The notes under the pieces: model-generated
The model's database searches: none
The model's input: only the letters and a program-made list of their open reading frames with translations
What the model was told of the DNA's origin: nothing
Source of the DNA: Sphingomonas sp. 28-66-16
Lineage (GTDB): Bacteria; Pseudomonadota; Alphaproteobacteria; Sphingomonadales; Sphingomonadaceae
DNA: 64,000 bases
Direction: 5' to 3'
NCBI GenBank assembly: GCA_002281485.1
Contig: NCGF01000011.1
Coordinates: 62,001-126,000, forward strand
Part shown: positions 29,151-37,135 of the stretch, piece after piece
Layout: every line of letters starts with the position of its first letter
Position numbering within the stretch: position 1 is the stretch's first letter
Program-made: the position numbers and the translations under genes

Positions 29151-29429
29151 ATGAGCGTGATGCGCAGGGTTTATGTCAGCGGCAAGGTCCAGAATGTAGG
29201 ATTTCGCGATTGGGCGATCCGCCGGGGCCAGGAATTGCGGCTGCGCGGCTGGGTCCGCAACCTCAAGGACGGACGGCTCGAGATACTGGTGCACGGCGAC
29301 GACGAGGCCGCAGGACAGTTCGTCGATGCCTGCCGCGAAGGGCCGCCGCTCGCCCGGGTCGATCACGTCGAGGCGGTCGCCGCCGAGGAACGCGCGCCCA
29401 AGGGGTTTACCAAGCGGTTCACGGCGTGA
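29151..29429 (+). CDS. acyP: Acylphosphatase
   Basis: The 92-residue acylphosphatase hydrolyses carboxyl-phosphate bonds. The signature VSGKVQNVGFRDWAIRRGQEL supplies the phosphate-binding loop and catalytic Arg (in GFRDW), and LRGWVRNLKDGRLEILVHGD supplies the catalytic Asn. Length is normal for the family. It is a lone gene after a 300-bp gap and converges on ettA. Confidence 0.95.
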   Translation: MSVMRRVYVSGKVQNVGFRDWAIRRGQELRLRGWVRNLKDGRLEILVHGDDEAAGQFVDACREGPPLARVDHVEAVAAEERAPKGFTKRFTA

Positions 29430-29611
29430 AGCCGCCGGGTGTTCGGCGCCATCGCCGGTAAAGCCCGGAATCGAGATATTATCGCAAATACCGATAGATA
29501 TCTTCGCGCTGGCAACCGAGAGCTTCGCGCCGAACCGATGAACGTTGCACTCTATGCAGCGGCCATTGTCGGACGGCACCACCTTTTGACCGAGCACCCA
29601 ATTCGGTTACG

Positions 29612-31291
29612 CTACCGCGTCAGCTTCTTATATGCCAGCCGCGTCGGCCGATCCGCCGCATCGCCGAGCCGCCGCCTTTTGTCTTCCTCATAGCTTTCGA
29701 AGTTGCCCTCGAACCATTCGACATGGCTGTTGCCCTCGAACGCCAGGATATGCGTCGCCAGCCGGTCGAGGAAGAAGCGGTCATGGCTGATCACCACCGC
29801 GCAACCCGCGAAGCTCTCCAGCGCCTCCTCGAGCGCGCGCAGCGTTTCGACGTCGAGATCGTTGGTCGGTTCGTCGAGGAGGAGCACATTGCCGCCCTCC
29901 TTGAGCATCTTGGCCAGATGCACGCGGTTGCGTTCGCCGCCTGAGAGCTGGCCGACCTTTTTCTGTTGGTCCTGCCCCTTGAAGTTGAAAGCGCCGACAT
30001 AGGCGCGAGTGCCGATTTCCTGCTTGCCGAAGCGGAACACGTCGGAGCCGTCCGACACTTCCTGCCACACCGTCTTGTCGGGATCGAGATGATCGCGGCT
30101 CTGGTCGACATAGCCGAGCTTGACCGTCTGGCCGACGTTGATCTCGCCCCCGTCGGGGGTTTCCTGGCCGGTGATCAGCTTGAACAGCGTCGATTTGCCC
30201 GCGCCGTTCGGCCCGATAACGCCGACGATCCCGCCCGGCGGCAGATTGAAATCGAGATTGTCGAACAACAGTTTGTCGCCATACGCCTTGGTCAGCCCCT
30301 TGGCCTCGATGACGTTGTTGCCGAGCCGTTCGGGCATCTGGATGAGGATCGCCGCCTTGCCGACGGTGCGGTTTTCCTGGGCCGCGACGAGTTCGTCGAA
30401 CGCGCGGATCCGCGCCTTGGACTTGGTCTGGCGCGCCTTGGGGGTCTGGCGGATCCAGGCGAGTTCGTCCTGGATCGCCTTTTGCTTGCCCTGTTCCTCG
30501 CGCTCTTCCTGTTCGAGCCGCTTGGCCTTCTTCTCCAGATAGCCCGAATAGTTGCTCTCGTAGGTGTAATAGCGCCCGCGATCGAGCTCGAGCACCCAGT
30601 TGACGACGTTATCGAGGAAATAGCGGTCGTGGGTCACGAGGATGACGTTGCCGGTATATTCCTTGAGGTAATTTTCGAGCCACTGGACGCTTTCGGCGTC
30701 GAGATGGTTGGTCGGCTCGTCGAGCAGCAGGATATCGGGCTTTTCGAGCAGCAGCTTGCACAAGGCGACACGCCGCTTCTCGCCGCCCGAGAGATTGGTG
30801 ACCGGGCTGTCGCTCGGCGGGCATCGCAGGGCTTCCATCGCCTGTTCGAGCTGGCTGTCGAGCGCCCAGCCATCGGCGGCGTCGATCTTGGTCTGGAGAT
30901 CGCCCATCTCCTCCATCAGCGCGTCGAAATCGGTATCGTCCTGCGGATCGCCCATCTCGGCCGAGATCGCGTTGAAGCGCTCGACCATCGCCGCGACGGG
31001 CCCGGCGCCGAGCTTGACGTTCTCCAGCACCGTCCGGGTCGGATCGAGCTGCGGCTCCTGCGGCAGATAGCCGACCTTGATCCCCTCGGCGGCCCACGCC
31101 TCGCCGACGAAATCCTTGTCGATCCCGCCCATGATCTTCATCAGCGTCGATTTGCCCGAGCCATTGGGGCCGATGATCGCGATCTTGGCGGTCGGCAGGA
31201 ACTGAAGGTGGATATTGTTGAGCACCGGCTTCGCGGCGCCGGGGAAGGTCTTGGTCAGACCCTTCATCACATAGCTGTACTGCACGGCCAT
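29612..31291 (-). CDS. ettA: Energy-dependent translational throttle protein EttA
   Basis: This 559-residue ABC-F protein binds the ribosomal E site and gates entry into elongation according to the ATP/ADP ratio. It has two ABC domains with Walker A motifs GPNGSGKST and GPNGAGKST, LSGGEKRRVALCKLLL and LSGGERNRVHLAKML signatures, and DEPTNHLD/DEPTNDLD Walker B motifs. The Lys-rich linker and the LAWIRQTPKARQTKSKARI block are characteristic of EttA. The start MAVQYSYVMKGLTKTF was chosen because 24 upstream residues are not family-like. It is divergent from the M28 peptidase. Confidence 0.95.
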   Translation of the reverse strand: MAVQYSYVMKGLTKTFPGAAKPVLNNIHLQFLPTAKIAIIGPNGSGKSTLMKIMGGIDKDFVGEAWAAEGIKVGYLPQEPQLDPTRTVLENVKLGAGPVAAMVERFNAISAEMGDPQDDTDFDALMEEMGDLQTKIDAADGWALDSQLEQAMEALRCPPSDSPVTNLSGGEKRRVALCKLLLEKPDILLLDEPTNHLDAESVQWLENYLKEYTGNVILVTHDRYFLDNVVNWVLELDRGRYYTYESNYSGYLEKKAKRLEQEEREEQGKQKAIQDELAWIRQTPKARQTKSKARIRAFDELVAAQENRTVGKAAILIQMPERLGNNVIEAKGLTKAYGDKLLFDNLDFNLPPGGIVGVIGPNGAGKSTLFKLITGQETPDGGEINVGQTVKLGYVDQSRDHLDPDKTVWQEVSDGSDVFRFGKQEIGTRAYVGAFNFKGQDQQKKVGQLSGGERNRVHLAKMLKEGGNVLLLDEPTNDLDVETLRALEEALESFAGCAVVISHDRFFLDRLATHILAFEGNSHVEWFEGNFESYEEDKRRRLGDAADRPTRLAYKKLTR

Positions 31292-31393
31292 CGGCTGCGG
31301 GCTCCGTCTTCGACTGCAGGAAATTGCGAGCGGGCATGTAGCGGGCACAGGGTGGATTGGCAAACCCGGGCGACGGCTCTAGGCCTGACATCC

Positions 31394-32803
31394 ATGAGAA
31401 ATGCTCCGCTCGCCGCCGCGCTGGCCGCCTCCGCCCTCGTCACCACTGCGCCCGTGCAGGCCCAGCGCCCTGCCCCGGCGCCCGCAGCCAGCGTCGATCC
31501 CCGTGTCGCCGCGCTGCGCGATGCCGCGCTCGACGACAAGACTGCATTCGCGATCGTCGAGGGCCTCACCACCGAGGTCGGCCCGCGCGCCGCCGGCACC
31601 GAGGCAGAGGCGCGCGCCCGCGCCTGGGCGCTCGCCAGGCTGACCGCGCTCGGCTTCAAGAACGTCCATGTCGAGACCTATCAGATGCCGGTATGGGTGC
31701 GCGGCGAGGAGACCGCCGAAGTGGTGGCGCCGTTTCCCCAGAAATTGCGGCTGACAGCACTCGGCAATTCGGGTGCGACCCCGCCCGCCGGGCTGACGCT
31801 GCCGATCGTCTATTTCCCGACCTTCGCCGATCTGGTCGCCGCGCCCGACGGCAGCCTGAAGGGCAAGATCGCCTTCGTCTCGAACGCGATGACGGCAACG
31901 CAGGATGGATCGAGCTATGGTCAGTTCGGCGCGGCGCGATTCATCGGCCCCGACATCGCCGCCAAAAAGGGCGCCGCCGCGATCGTCATCCGATCGATCG
32001 GCAGCGATCACGGCCGCGGGCCGCATGCCGGGGCAACCAATTTCGAACCCGGCGTGACTCCCATCCCCGCCGCCGCGCTGTCGGTGGCGGACGCCGAAAA
32101 TCTCGAGCGGATGGTCGCGCGAGGCAAACCGATCACGCTCCACCTGACGCTCACCCCGCGCCAGACGGGGATGCACGAATCGGGCAACGTCATCGCCGAA
32201 GTGCCGGGCACCGATCCATCGGCGGGGATCGTGCTCGTCGGCGGGCATCTCGACAGCTGGGATCTCGGCACGGGCGCGATCGACGACGCCTCGGGCATAG
32301 CGATCACGGCAGCAGCGGCGAAGCGGCTGCTCGACGGCCCTGCCCCGCGCCGGACGATCCGCGTCGTCTGGTTCGGCGCCGAGGAGGTCGGCGGCTTCGG
32401 CGGTCGCGCTTATCTCGACGCGCACAAGGCCGACACGCATGCGCTCGCCGCCGAGTCCGATTTCGGCGCCGATCGCGTCTGGCGGTTCGAGGTCAACCTG
32501 CCCGACAGCGCCAGGCCGGTCGGCGATCGGCTCGCGGCGGCGCTCGGCCCGCTCGGGATCGTGCGCGGCACGGCGGTCGGCGGTGACGGAACCGATATCG
32601 GCCCAGTGCTGCGATCGGGCGTCGCGGCGGTCGATCTCAACCAGTCGGGGCTGCGCTATTTCGATTATCACCACACGCCCGAGGATACGCTCGACCGGAT
32701 CGATCCCGCCCAGCTCAGCCAGAATGTCGCCGCATGGACGGCGATGCTCGCGATCGTCGCCAACGCGCCCGAGGCGATCGGGCCGGTCACGCCAAAGCGT
32801 TGA
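31394..32803 (+). CDS. Secreted M28 family aminopeptidase
   Basis: The 469-residue protein has a Sec signal (MRNAPLAAALAASALVTTAPVQAQ), a PA domain insert (about 150-250) and an M28 peptidase domain. Zinc ligands and the catalytic Glu are visible in GGHLDSWDLGTGAIDDASG, VVWFGAEEVGGFGGRAYL and the final YHHTPEDTLDRID. The family releases N-terminal amino acids, here in the periplasm or outside. The small lipoprotein gene follows at 38 bp. Confidence 0.92.
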   Translation: MRNAPLAAALAASALVTTAPVQAQRPAPAPAASVDPRVAALRDAALDDKTAFAIVEGLTTEVGPRAAGTEAEARARAWALARLTALGFKNVHVETYQMPVWVRGEETAEVVAPFPQKLRLTALGNSGATPPAGLTLPIVYFPTFADLVAAPDGSLKGKIAFVSNAMTATQDGSSYGQFGAARFIGPDIAAKKGAAAIVIRSIGSDHGRGPHAGATNFEPGVTPIPAAALSVADAENLERMVARGKPITLHLTLTPRQTGMHESGNVIAEVPGTDPSAGIVLVGGHLDSWDLGTGAIDDASGIAITAAAAKRLLDGPAPRRTIRVVWFGAEEVGGFGGRAYLDAHKADTHALAAESDFGADRVWRFEVNLPDSARPVGDRLAAALGPLGIVRGTAVGGDGTDIGPVLRSGVAAVDLNQSGLRYFDYHHTPEDTLDRIDPAQLSQNVAAWTAMLAIVANAPEAIGPVTPKR

Positions 32804-32841
32804 CCGGTGACGCCATCGGCAACCAGCCAGGAACCAGCGCC

Positions 32842-33096
32842 ATGATCAGGACCCTCGTCGTGAGCAGCTTCATCGTACTGACGCTCGGCGGTTGCGGCCG
32901 ATCGTCGCCCAATCCGGTCGTCGAGAATGCCAGCGAAATGGATATGAAGGCCAACCGCATGGAAGAAGCCGCCGAGCGCGCGTCAAACGAGATGGCTGCC
33001 GACATGATGACCAATCGCGCCGATCTCGTTGCCGCGAACGACGCGATGCTGACCAACACCGCCATCGAAAACGGGGCCGCCGCGCGCGACAGATAA
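32842..33096 (+). CDS. Small hypothetical lipoprotein
   Basis: This 84-residue protein begins MIRTLVVSSFIVLTLGGCG, a signal peptide with a lipobox (LGGC, lipid on Cys18). The mature part is a charged, Met/Ala-rich helix (EMDMKANRMEEAAERASNEM and on) that may form a coiled coil. No family was recognised. It lies 38 bp after the M28 peptidase gene and may be co-transcribed. It would anchor in the inner or outer membrane. Confidence 0.75.
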   Translation: MIRTLVVSSFIVLTLGGCGRSSPNPVVENASEMDMKANRMEEAAERASNEMAADMMTNRADLVAANDAMLTNTAIENGAAARDR

Positions 33097-33127
33097 CGGG
33101 ATCGGCTGTCCGCCGCCCGATCGACGC

Positions 33128-33535
33128 TCAGTCCCCGGATTTACCGAAGAAGTGGCCGATCACCGCTTCGGTGAGCCGGGCAGGACGGTGGGTATCGGCG
33201 TCGACGCAGCACCAGCTCGATTGTACCTCGGCGAGCACTTCCTCGCCGCGCCGGATGATCGTCTGATAGAATGCCCGCGCGCCATGCACCTTTTCGAGCA
33301 GCACGGTCGCGACGACATCGTCGGCGAGAAAGGCGGGCTTGCGATAGGTGATCTCGTGTTTGAGCGCGACCCAGAGATGCGAGGCGATCGCCTCGCTCGG
33401 CGCGAGTCGTTCCCAATGGCTCAGCACCGCCGCCTGTACCCATTTGAGATAACTGGCGTTATTGACATGCCCCATGAAATCGATGTCGGCGGGATCGATT
33501 GCGACGCTGTATCTGTGCGGGATGGACTGATTCAT
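33128..33535 (-). CDS. Acyl-CoA thioesterase (YbgC/4HBT hotdog family)
   Basis: The 135-residue hotdog thioesterase has the YbgC-type catalytic motif ADIDFMGHVNNASYLKWVQ (Asp near position 20, followed by GHVNN) and the EITYRKPAFLADDV strand. The family hydrolyses acyl-CoA or 4-hydroxybenzoyl-CoA; the substrate here is unknown. Start MNQSIPHRYS is preferred to an upstream ATG six codons earlier. Confidence 0.88.
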   Translation of the reverse strand: MNQSIPHRYSVAIDPADIDFMGHVNNASYLKWVQAAVLSHWERLAPSEAIASHLWVALKHEITYRKPAFLADDVVATVLLEKVHGARAFYQTIIRRGEEVLAEVQSSWCCVDADTHRPARLTEAVIGHFFGKSGD

Positions 33536-33537
33536 TA

Positions 33538-33563
33538 CGAACGGCCATAGCACGCCCGTCGTT
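33538..33563 (+). promoter_or_regulatory. Weak candidate for a general-stress (EcfG-type) promoter
   Basis: CGAAC (33538-33542), 17 bp, then CGTT (33560-33563). The alphaproteobacterial EcfG consensus is GGAAC-N16-17-CGTT, so there is one mismatch. It would give a leader of about 45 nt for the DUF6481 gene. It overlaps the 5' end of the divergent thioesterase gene region, and this is a tentative call. Confidence 0.3.
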
Positions 33564-33616
33564 AACTGACGATGATCGTCTTACACACACACATTTTTGC
33601 AGGAGCGTTTTTTTCG

Positions 33617-33958
33617 ATGGCGTACAAGGACCCGGGCTTCAACGATCGACTCGCCAGCGCCGCCAAGGCCAAGCAGGCCGCGCTCGACAAGCTCAAGGCG
33701 CGTCCGCCGATCGATGAGGCTGCCGCTGCCGCCCGCCTTGCCGCGCGCGAGGCCAAGGAAGCCGCCGCCGCCGAACGACGCGCCGCTCAGGCCGCCGCCC
33801 GCGCCGCTGCCGCCGCCGAAAAGGCCGAAGCGAAGCGGCTCGCCGCCGAGGCGGAAGCCGAGGCCGAGGCGGCAAAGGCAAAGCCCGAATTGAGCGAAGC
33901 CGAGAAAAAGGCGATCCGCGATGCGCGCTACGCCGCCCGCAAGAAGCGGAAGAAATGA
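33617..33958 (+). CDS. DUF6481-like Ala/Lys/Glu-rich helical protein
   Basis: This 113-residue protein starts MAYKDPGFNDRLASAAKAKQ, resembling the small DUF6481 proteins of sphingomonads and rhizobia. Residues about 35-100 are almost entirely Ala, Glu, Lys and Arg and should form one long charged helix or coiled coil. The C-terminus is KKRKK. The ATG at 33617 has AGGAG upstream; the longer ORF start is unlikely. Role unknown. It converges with the kinase gene at a 10-bp gap. Confidence 0.75.
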   Translation: MAYKDPGFNDRLASAAKAKQAALDKLKARPPIDEAAAAARLAAREAKEAAAAERRAAQAAARAAAAAEKAEAKRLAAEAEAEAEAAKAKPELSEAEKKAIRDARYAARKKRKK

Positions 33959-33968
33959 GCCGCTGAAT

Positions 33969-35324
33969 TCAGGTCGCGATGCCCGGCAGACTGAGCGTCG
34001 CGCGCAGGCCCGGGCCATTGTCGCTGAACGCGAGCGTGCCGTGATGGGCATGCGCGATCGCCGCGACGAGGTTGAGCCCAAGCCCGTGGCCGGCGGTCGA
34101 CCGGCTGGCATCGAGCCGGACGAACCGCAACACCATTCGCTTGTGATCGGCGGTGGCGACGCCGGGGCCGTTGTCCGCCACGCAGATCGCGATCGCGCCC
34201 GTCGGCCCGTCGCGGGCGGCGGTCAGCGTGATCGTGGTGCCGGGCGGGGTATGACGCTGGGCATTGTCCAACAGATTGATCAGCGCCTGCGAAATCAATT
34301 CGCGATCGCCATTCACCTCCAGCCCCGCCGCCACGGCGGCGTCGATCGTCCGGCCGCTATCGATCACTGCGGGCGCATAGCTGTCACACAGATCCTCGAC
34401 GAGCGCCGAAATGTCGACCGGGGCAAAGCTGCGCGCCAGGCCGCCTTCGACCTCGGAAATGCGCAAGATCGCCGAGAACAGCCGCAGCAGATCGTCGCTT
34501 TGGTTGAGGGCCCGATCGAGCGCCAGTTGGAGCGCGGCGGGATCGGGCGACCCGGCCAGCGCCAGCTCGATTTCGCCGCGCAGGCGCGCCAGCGGCGTCC
34601 GCAGATCGTGGGCGACGTCGCTTGATACCTGGCGCAGATTGCCGAGCAGCTGGTCGATCCGGTCGAGCATCGCGTTGACCGCGCTCCCGAGCTGATCGAA
34701 CTCGTCGTCGAGCCGGCTGACCGGCACCCGGTGCGACAGGTCGCCCCGCACGATCGCCCGCGCGGTCGCGCCGATCGCCTCGAGCCGCTCGCGCAGATAC
34801 GCGCCGAGCAGGATGGCCCCGATCACACCGATCAGGCCCGCCACCGCCACGGCGGCAAGGCACAGCGCCAGGATCGTGCGATCGATTTGCTGCACCGATC
34901 GGGCATCGAGCGCGATCACCAGCCGGAGGTTGCCGGCCAGGTCGATCGCATATTGCCGGGCAGGCGTCGCCGCTCGACCGGCGCGCGGGATCGCGATATC
35001 GTGCCAGCCCGGCTTGGGCCGACCCGTCGTCAGCCCGCCGGCCAGTCGCCGGCCCGAGGCATCGAACAAGCCGTAGCTATAGGGATTGATCGTCCCGCTC
35101 GCCTCGCGCTGGTCGATCAGGCGGCGCAGATTCTCGCGCCCGAAATCGCCGAATTCGGCCTTGAGCTCATTGGCTTCCATCAGGATGTTGGCATCCTGCT
35201 GGCGACGGATCTGATAGTCGGCGGCGAAATAGACGGCGGTGCCGAGCCCGGCGATGGTCAACGCGAAAATGACGGCATAGGCGATGGCAATGCGATAGGC
35301 GGCGCTCTTGAGCAGCCTAGTCAT
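33969..35324 (-). CDS. Two-component sensor histidine kinase
   Basis: The 451-residue kinase has two membrane helices (about 10-32 and 150-175) flanking a periplasmic sensor of about 115 residues, a HAMP domain (LGAYLRERLEAIGATARAIVRGDLSHRVP), HisKA with the His in SSDVAHDLRTPLARLR, and HATPase motifs NLLDNAQRHT, DNGPGV and GHGLGLNLV. It overlaps the response regulator stop by 8 bp (ATG before TAG), so the two are coupled. The signal is unknown. Layout is that of QseC/CusS-type OmpR-partner kinases. Confidence 0.93.
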   Translation of the reverse strand: MTRLLKSAAYRIAIAYAVIFALTIAGLGTAVYFAADYQIRRQQDANILMEANELKAEFGDFGRENLRRLIDQREASGTINPYSYGLFDASGRRLAGGLTTGRPKPGWHDIAIPRAGRAATPARQYAIDLAGNLRLVIALDARSVQQIDRTILALCLAAVAVAGLIGVIGAILLGAYLRERLEAIGATARAIVRGDLSHRVPVSRLDDEFDQLGSAVNAMLDRIDQLLGNLRQVSSDVAHDLRTPLARLRGEIELALAGSPDPAALQLALDRALNQSDDLLRLFSAILRISEVEGGLARSFAPVDISALVEDLCDSYAPAVIDSGRTIDAAVAAGLEVNGDRELISQALINLLDNAQRHTPPGTTITLTAARDGPTGAIAICVADNGPGVATADHKRMVLRFVRLDASRSTAGHGLGLNLVAAIAHAHHGTLAFSDNGPGLRATLSLPGIAT

Positions 35325-35994
35325 CGACACGCAACCGATAGCCGACGCCGCGCAGCGTCTGGATCGGATCGCTGTCAAATCCCTCGTTGAGTTTCGATCG
35401 CAGGCGGCTGAGATGACTCTCGACGATATTGGTCTGCGGGTCGAAGTAAAAACCCCAGACGCGTTCGAGGAACATCGTCCGCGTCACCACTTTGCCGGCA
35501 TTGCGCATCAATTGTTCGAGCAGGGCGAGCTCGCGCGGCTGAAGGTGGATTTCGCGCCCGTCGCGGTGCACCTCGCGCTTGAGCAGATCGACCTCGATCC
35601 CGCCGACCGAAAGCCGCACCGCCGATTCGGCGAGGGGCGGCCGCCGCAGCAAGGCGGTGAGCCGGGCGGCGAGTTCGGGCATCGCGAACGGCTTGACGAG
35701 ATAATCGTCGGCGCCGGCTTCGAGACCGGCGACCCGGTCCATGATCCCCCCCAGCGCGGTGAGCATCAGCACCGGCGTGCTCACCCCTGCCGCGCGCCAG
35801 CGCTCGAGCACTTCGACCCCGTCGATGCCGGGGAGCATCCGATCGAGGACCACCACGTCGAAATTGTCCTGCGCCCCGATCCGCATCGCCGAATCGCCAT
35901 CGGCGACGCGGGTGACCTGATGGCCAAGATCGATCAGCCCCTGCTCGACGAGCCTGGCGGTGTCCTGATCGTCTTCGGCAAGGAGTATCTGCAT
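35317..35994 (-). CDS. OmpR-family response regulator
   Basis: This 225-residue regulator has a receiver domain with phosphoacceptor Asp in VVVLDRMLPGIDG, Lys in YLVKPFAMPEL, and a C-terminal winged helix (LQPRELALLEQLMRNAGKVVTRTMFLERVWG, ending TLRGVGYRLRVDD). It is the cognate partner of the downstream kinase through an 8-bp overlap. It lies 73 bp downstream of the AttH-like gene on the same strand and may control the exporter operon, although that is inference. Confidence 0.94.
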   Translation of the reverse strand: MQILLAEDDQDTARLVEQGLIDLGHQVTRVADGDSAMRIGAQDNFDVVVLDRMLPGIDGVEVLERWRAAGVSTPVLMLTALGGIMDRVAGLEAGADDYLVKPFAMPELAARLTALLRRPPLAESAVRLSVGGIEVDLLKREVHRDGREIHLQPRELALLEQLMRNAGKVVTRTMFLERVWGFYFDPQTNIVESHLSRLRSKLNEGFDSDPIQTLRGVGYRLRVDD

Positions 35995-36067
35995 GATCGC
36001 GTCTTATCCCAGACTGGTGGCGCAGGGGCAATTTCTTGTCCCAATGTAGATGAACAGCGGCTAAATA

Positions 36068-37135
36068 CTACATCCGTAGGCGGCCGGCGTAGCCGGTCAG
36101 CTCGAGATAGCCCTGGCCGCCCTCGGTTTGCACCGCGCCTTCCCAATAGACCGGTTGCCCGGCCCGCCGCGCATCGAGCTCCTGATCGGCGAACAAGGGA
36201 TCGAGCCGCCACTGGCGAAGGCCCTCGGGCAGCCGCACCGTCAGCCGCTGCACGACCGGATAGAGCGCACCGGTGCGCGGCGAGCGCCAGCGCCGCAGCA
36301 CGTCGAAGCGGACGTCGCCAGGCGCGAAGGTGGTTACCCGCCCATCGGCGCGCCGGATCGAGCCGCCCGCCCACAGCGTGCTGCCATCGGCACGGCGAAT
36401 CCGAAACGCCATCAGCGCGGCGCCATCATCGAGGTTGAGCCCGGTCCAGTCCCAGCCGACCGCGTCCGAACCGAGATAGCTCGACGACCATTCGCGATCG
36501 AGCCACGCTTCGCCGGTCACGCGGGTCGACGTGCCGCCGCGCGCCAGCGTGCCGGCGACGGCGAGATGCGGCACCGAATAATAATAGCTCGCCTGGTCGG
36601 GGCGCGGCCCCTTGCGGCTATACCCCCCCGCGCCCTGCGGCAGTGGCGGCTGGGTCGGCGCGAGGATCAGCGCCAGCGCGAATTTGGGGGTGGTGACGCG
36701 GGTCGTGTAGCGGCCATCGGGCATCCTTCGCAGCCGCCAGTCGGCGATGGCGATATCGGCGTCGCCGATCCGCGCCTGCGCCAGCCCGAACCCCGCTCTC
36801 GCGGCGCGCTCGCCATGCAGCAAATGGCCGATCCCCGGATCGGACAGCGCGGCATGCGCGAACAGCACCTGGCGCGCGGCGAAGCGGCTCGGGTTGGCGG
36901 GATCGGACGATGGGGTGGTGCGGAAAAAGGTGATCTGGAAGCCGAGGCGGCGGCCCTCGGGAGTCCTGACCTGCCCGGTGACATACCACCATTCGGTGCG
37001 GAAAGCCGGATGCGCGCCGTGATCGTTGGGGAAGCGCAGCGTCTTGCCCGGGATGACGACGGCGCCGGTCGGTCGGCTCGGGCCGGCGGCCACGAGCCCG
37101 GCCAGCACCGCCAGCAACAAGGCGACCCGCCGCAT
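36068..37135 (-). CDS. CrtC/AttH-like secreted protein (lipocalin-like, carotenoid 1,2-hydratase family)
   Basis: The 355-residue protein has a signal peptide (MRRVALLLAVLAGLVAAG) and the family signature FPNDHGAHPAFRTEWWYVTGQV, with a second conserved block GEAWLDREWSSSYLGSDAVGWDW. These are features of the CrtC/AttH lipocalin family. Members beside ABC exporters (AttH of Agrobacterium) are not carotenoid enzymes in any shown sense, so I prefer AttH-like. It overlaps the permease stop by one base, making ATPase-permease-AttH an operon. Confidence 0.85.
   Translation of the reverse strand: MRRVALLLAVLAGLVAAGPSRPTGAVVIPGKTLRFPNDHGAHPAFRTEWWYVTGQVRTPEGRRLGFQITFFRTTPSSDPANPSRFAARQVLFAHAALSDPGIGHLLHGERAARAGFGLAQARIGDADIAIADWRLRRMPDGRYTTRVTTPKFALALILAPTQPPLPQGAGGYSRKGPRPDQASYYYSVPHLAVAGTLARGGTSTRVTGEAWLDREWSSSYLGSDAVGWDWTGLNLDDGAALMAFRIRRADGSTLWAGGSIRRADGRVTTFAPGDVRFDVLRRWRSPRTGALYPVVQRLTVRLPEGLRQWRLDPLFADQELDARRAGQPVYWEGAVQTEGGQGYLELTGYAGRLRM

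Noticed and set aside
36068-37135. Calling the CrtC-like protein a carotenoid hydratase
   Set aside because: No carotenoid genes are nearby, and the gene is coupled to an ABC exporter permease as AttH is, so only the family name is used.
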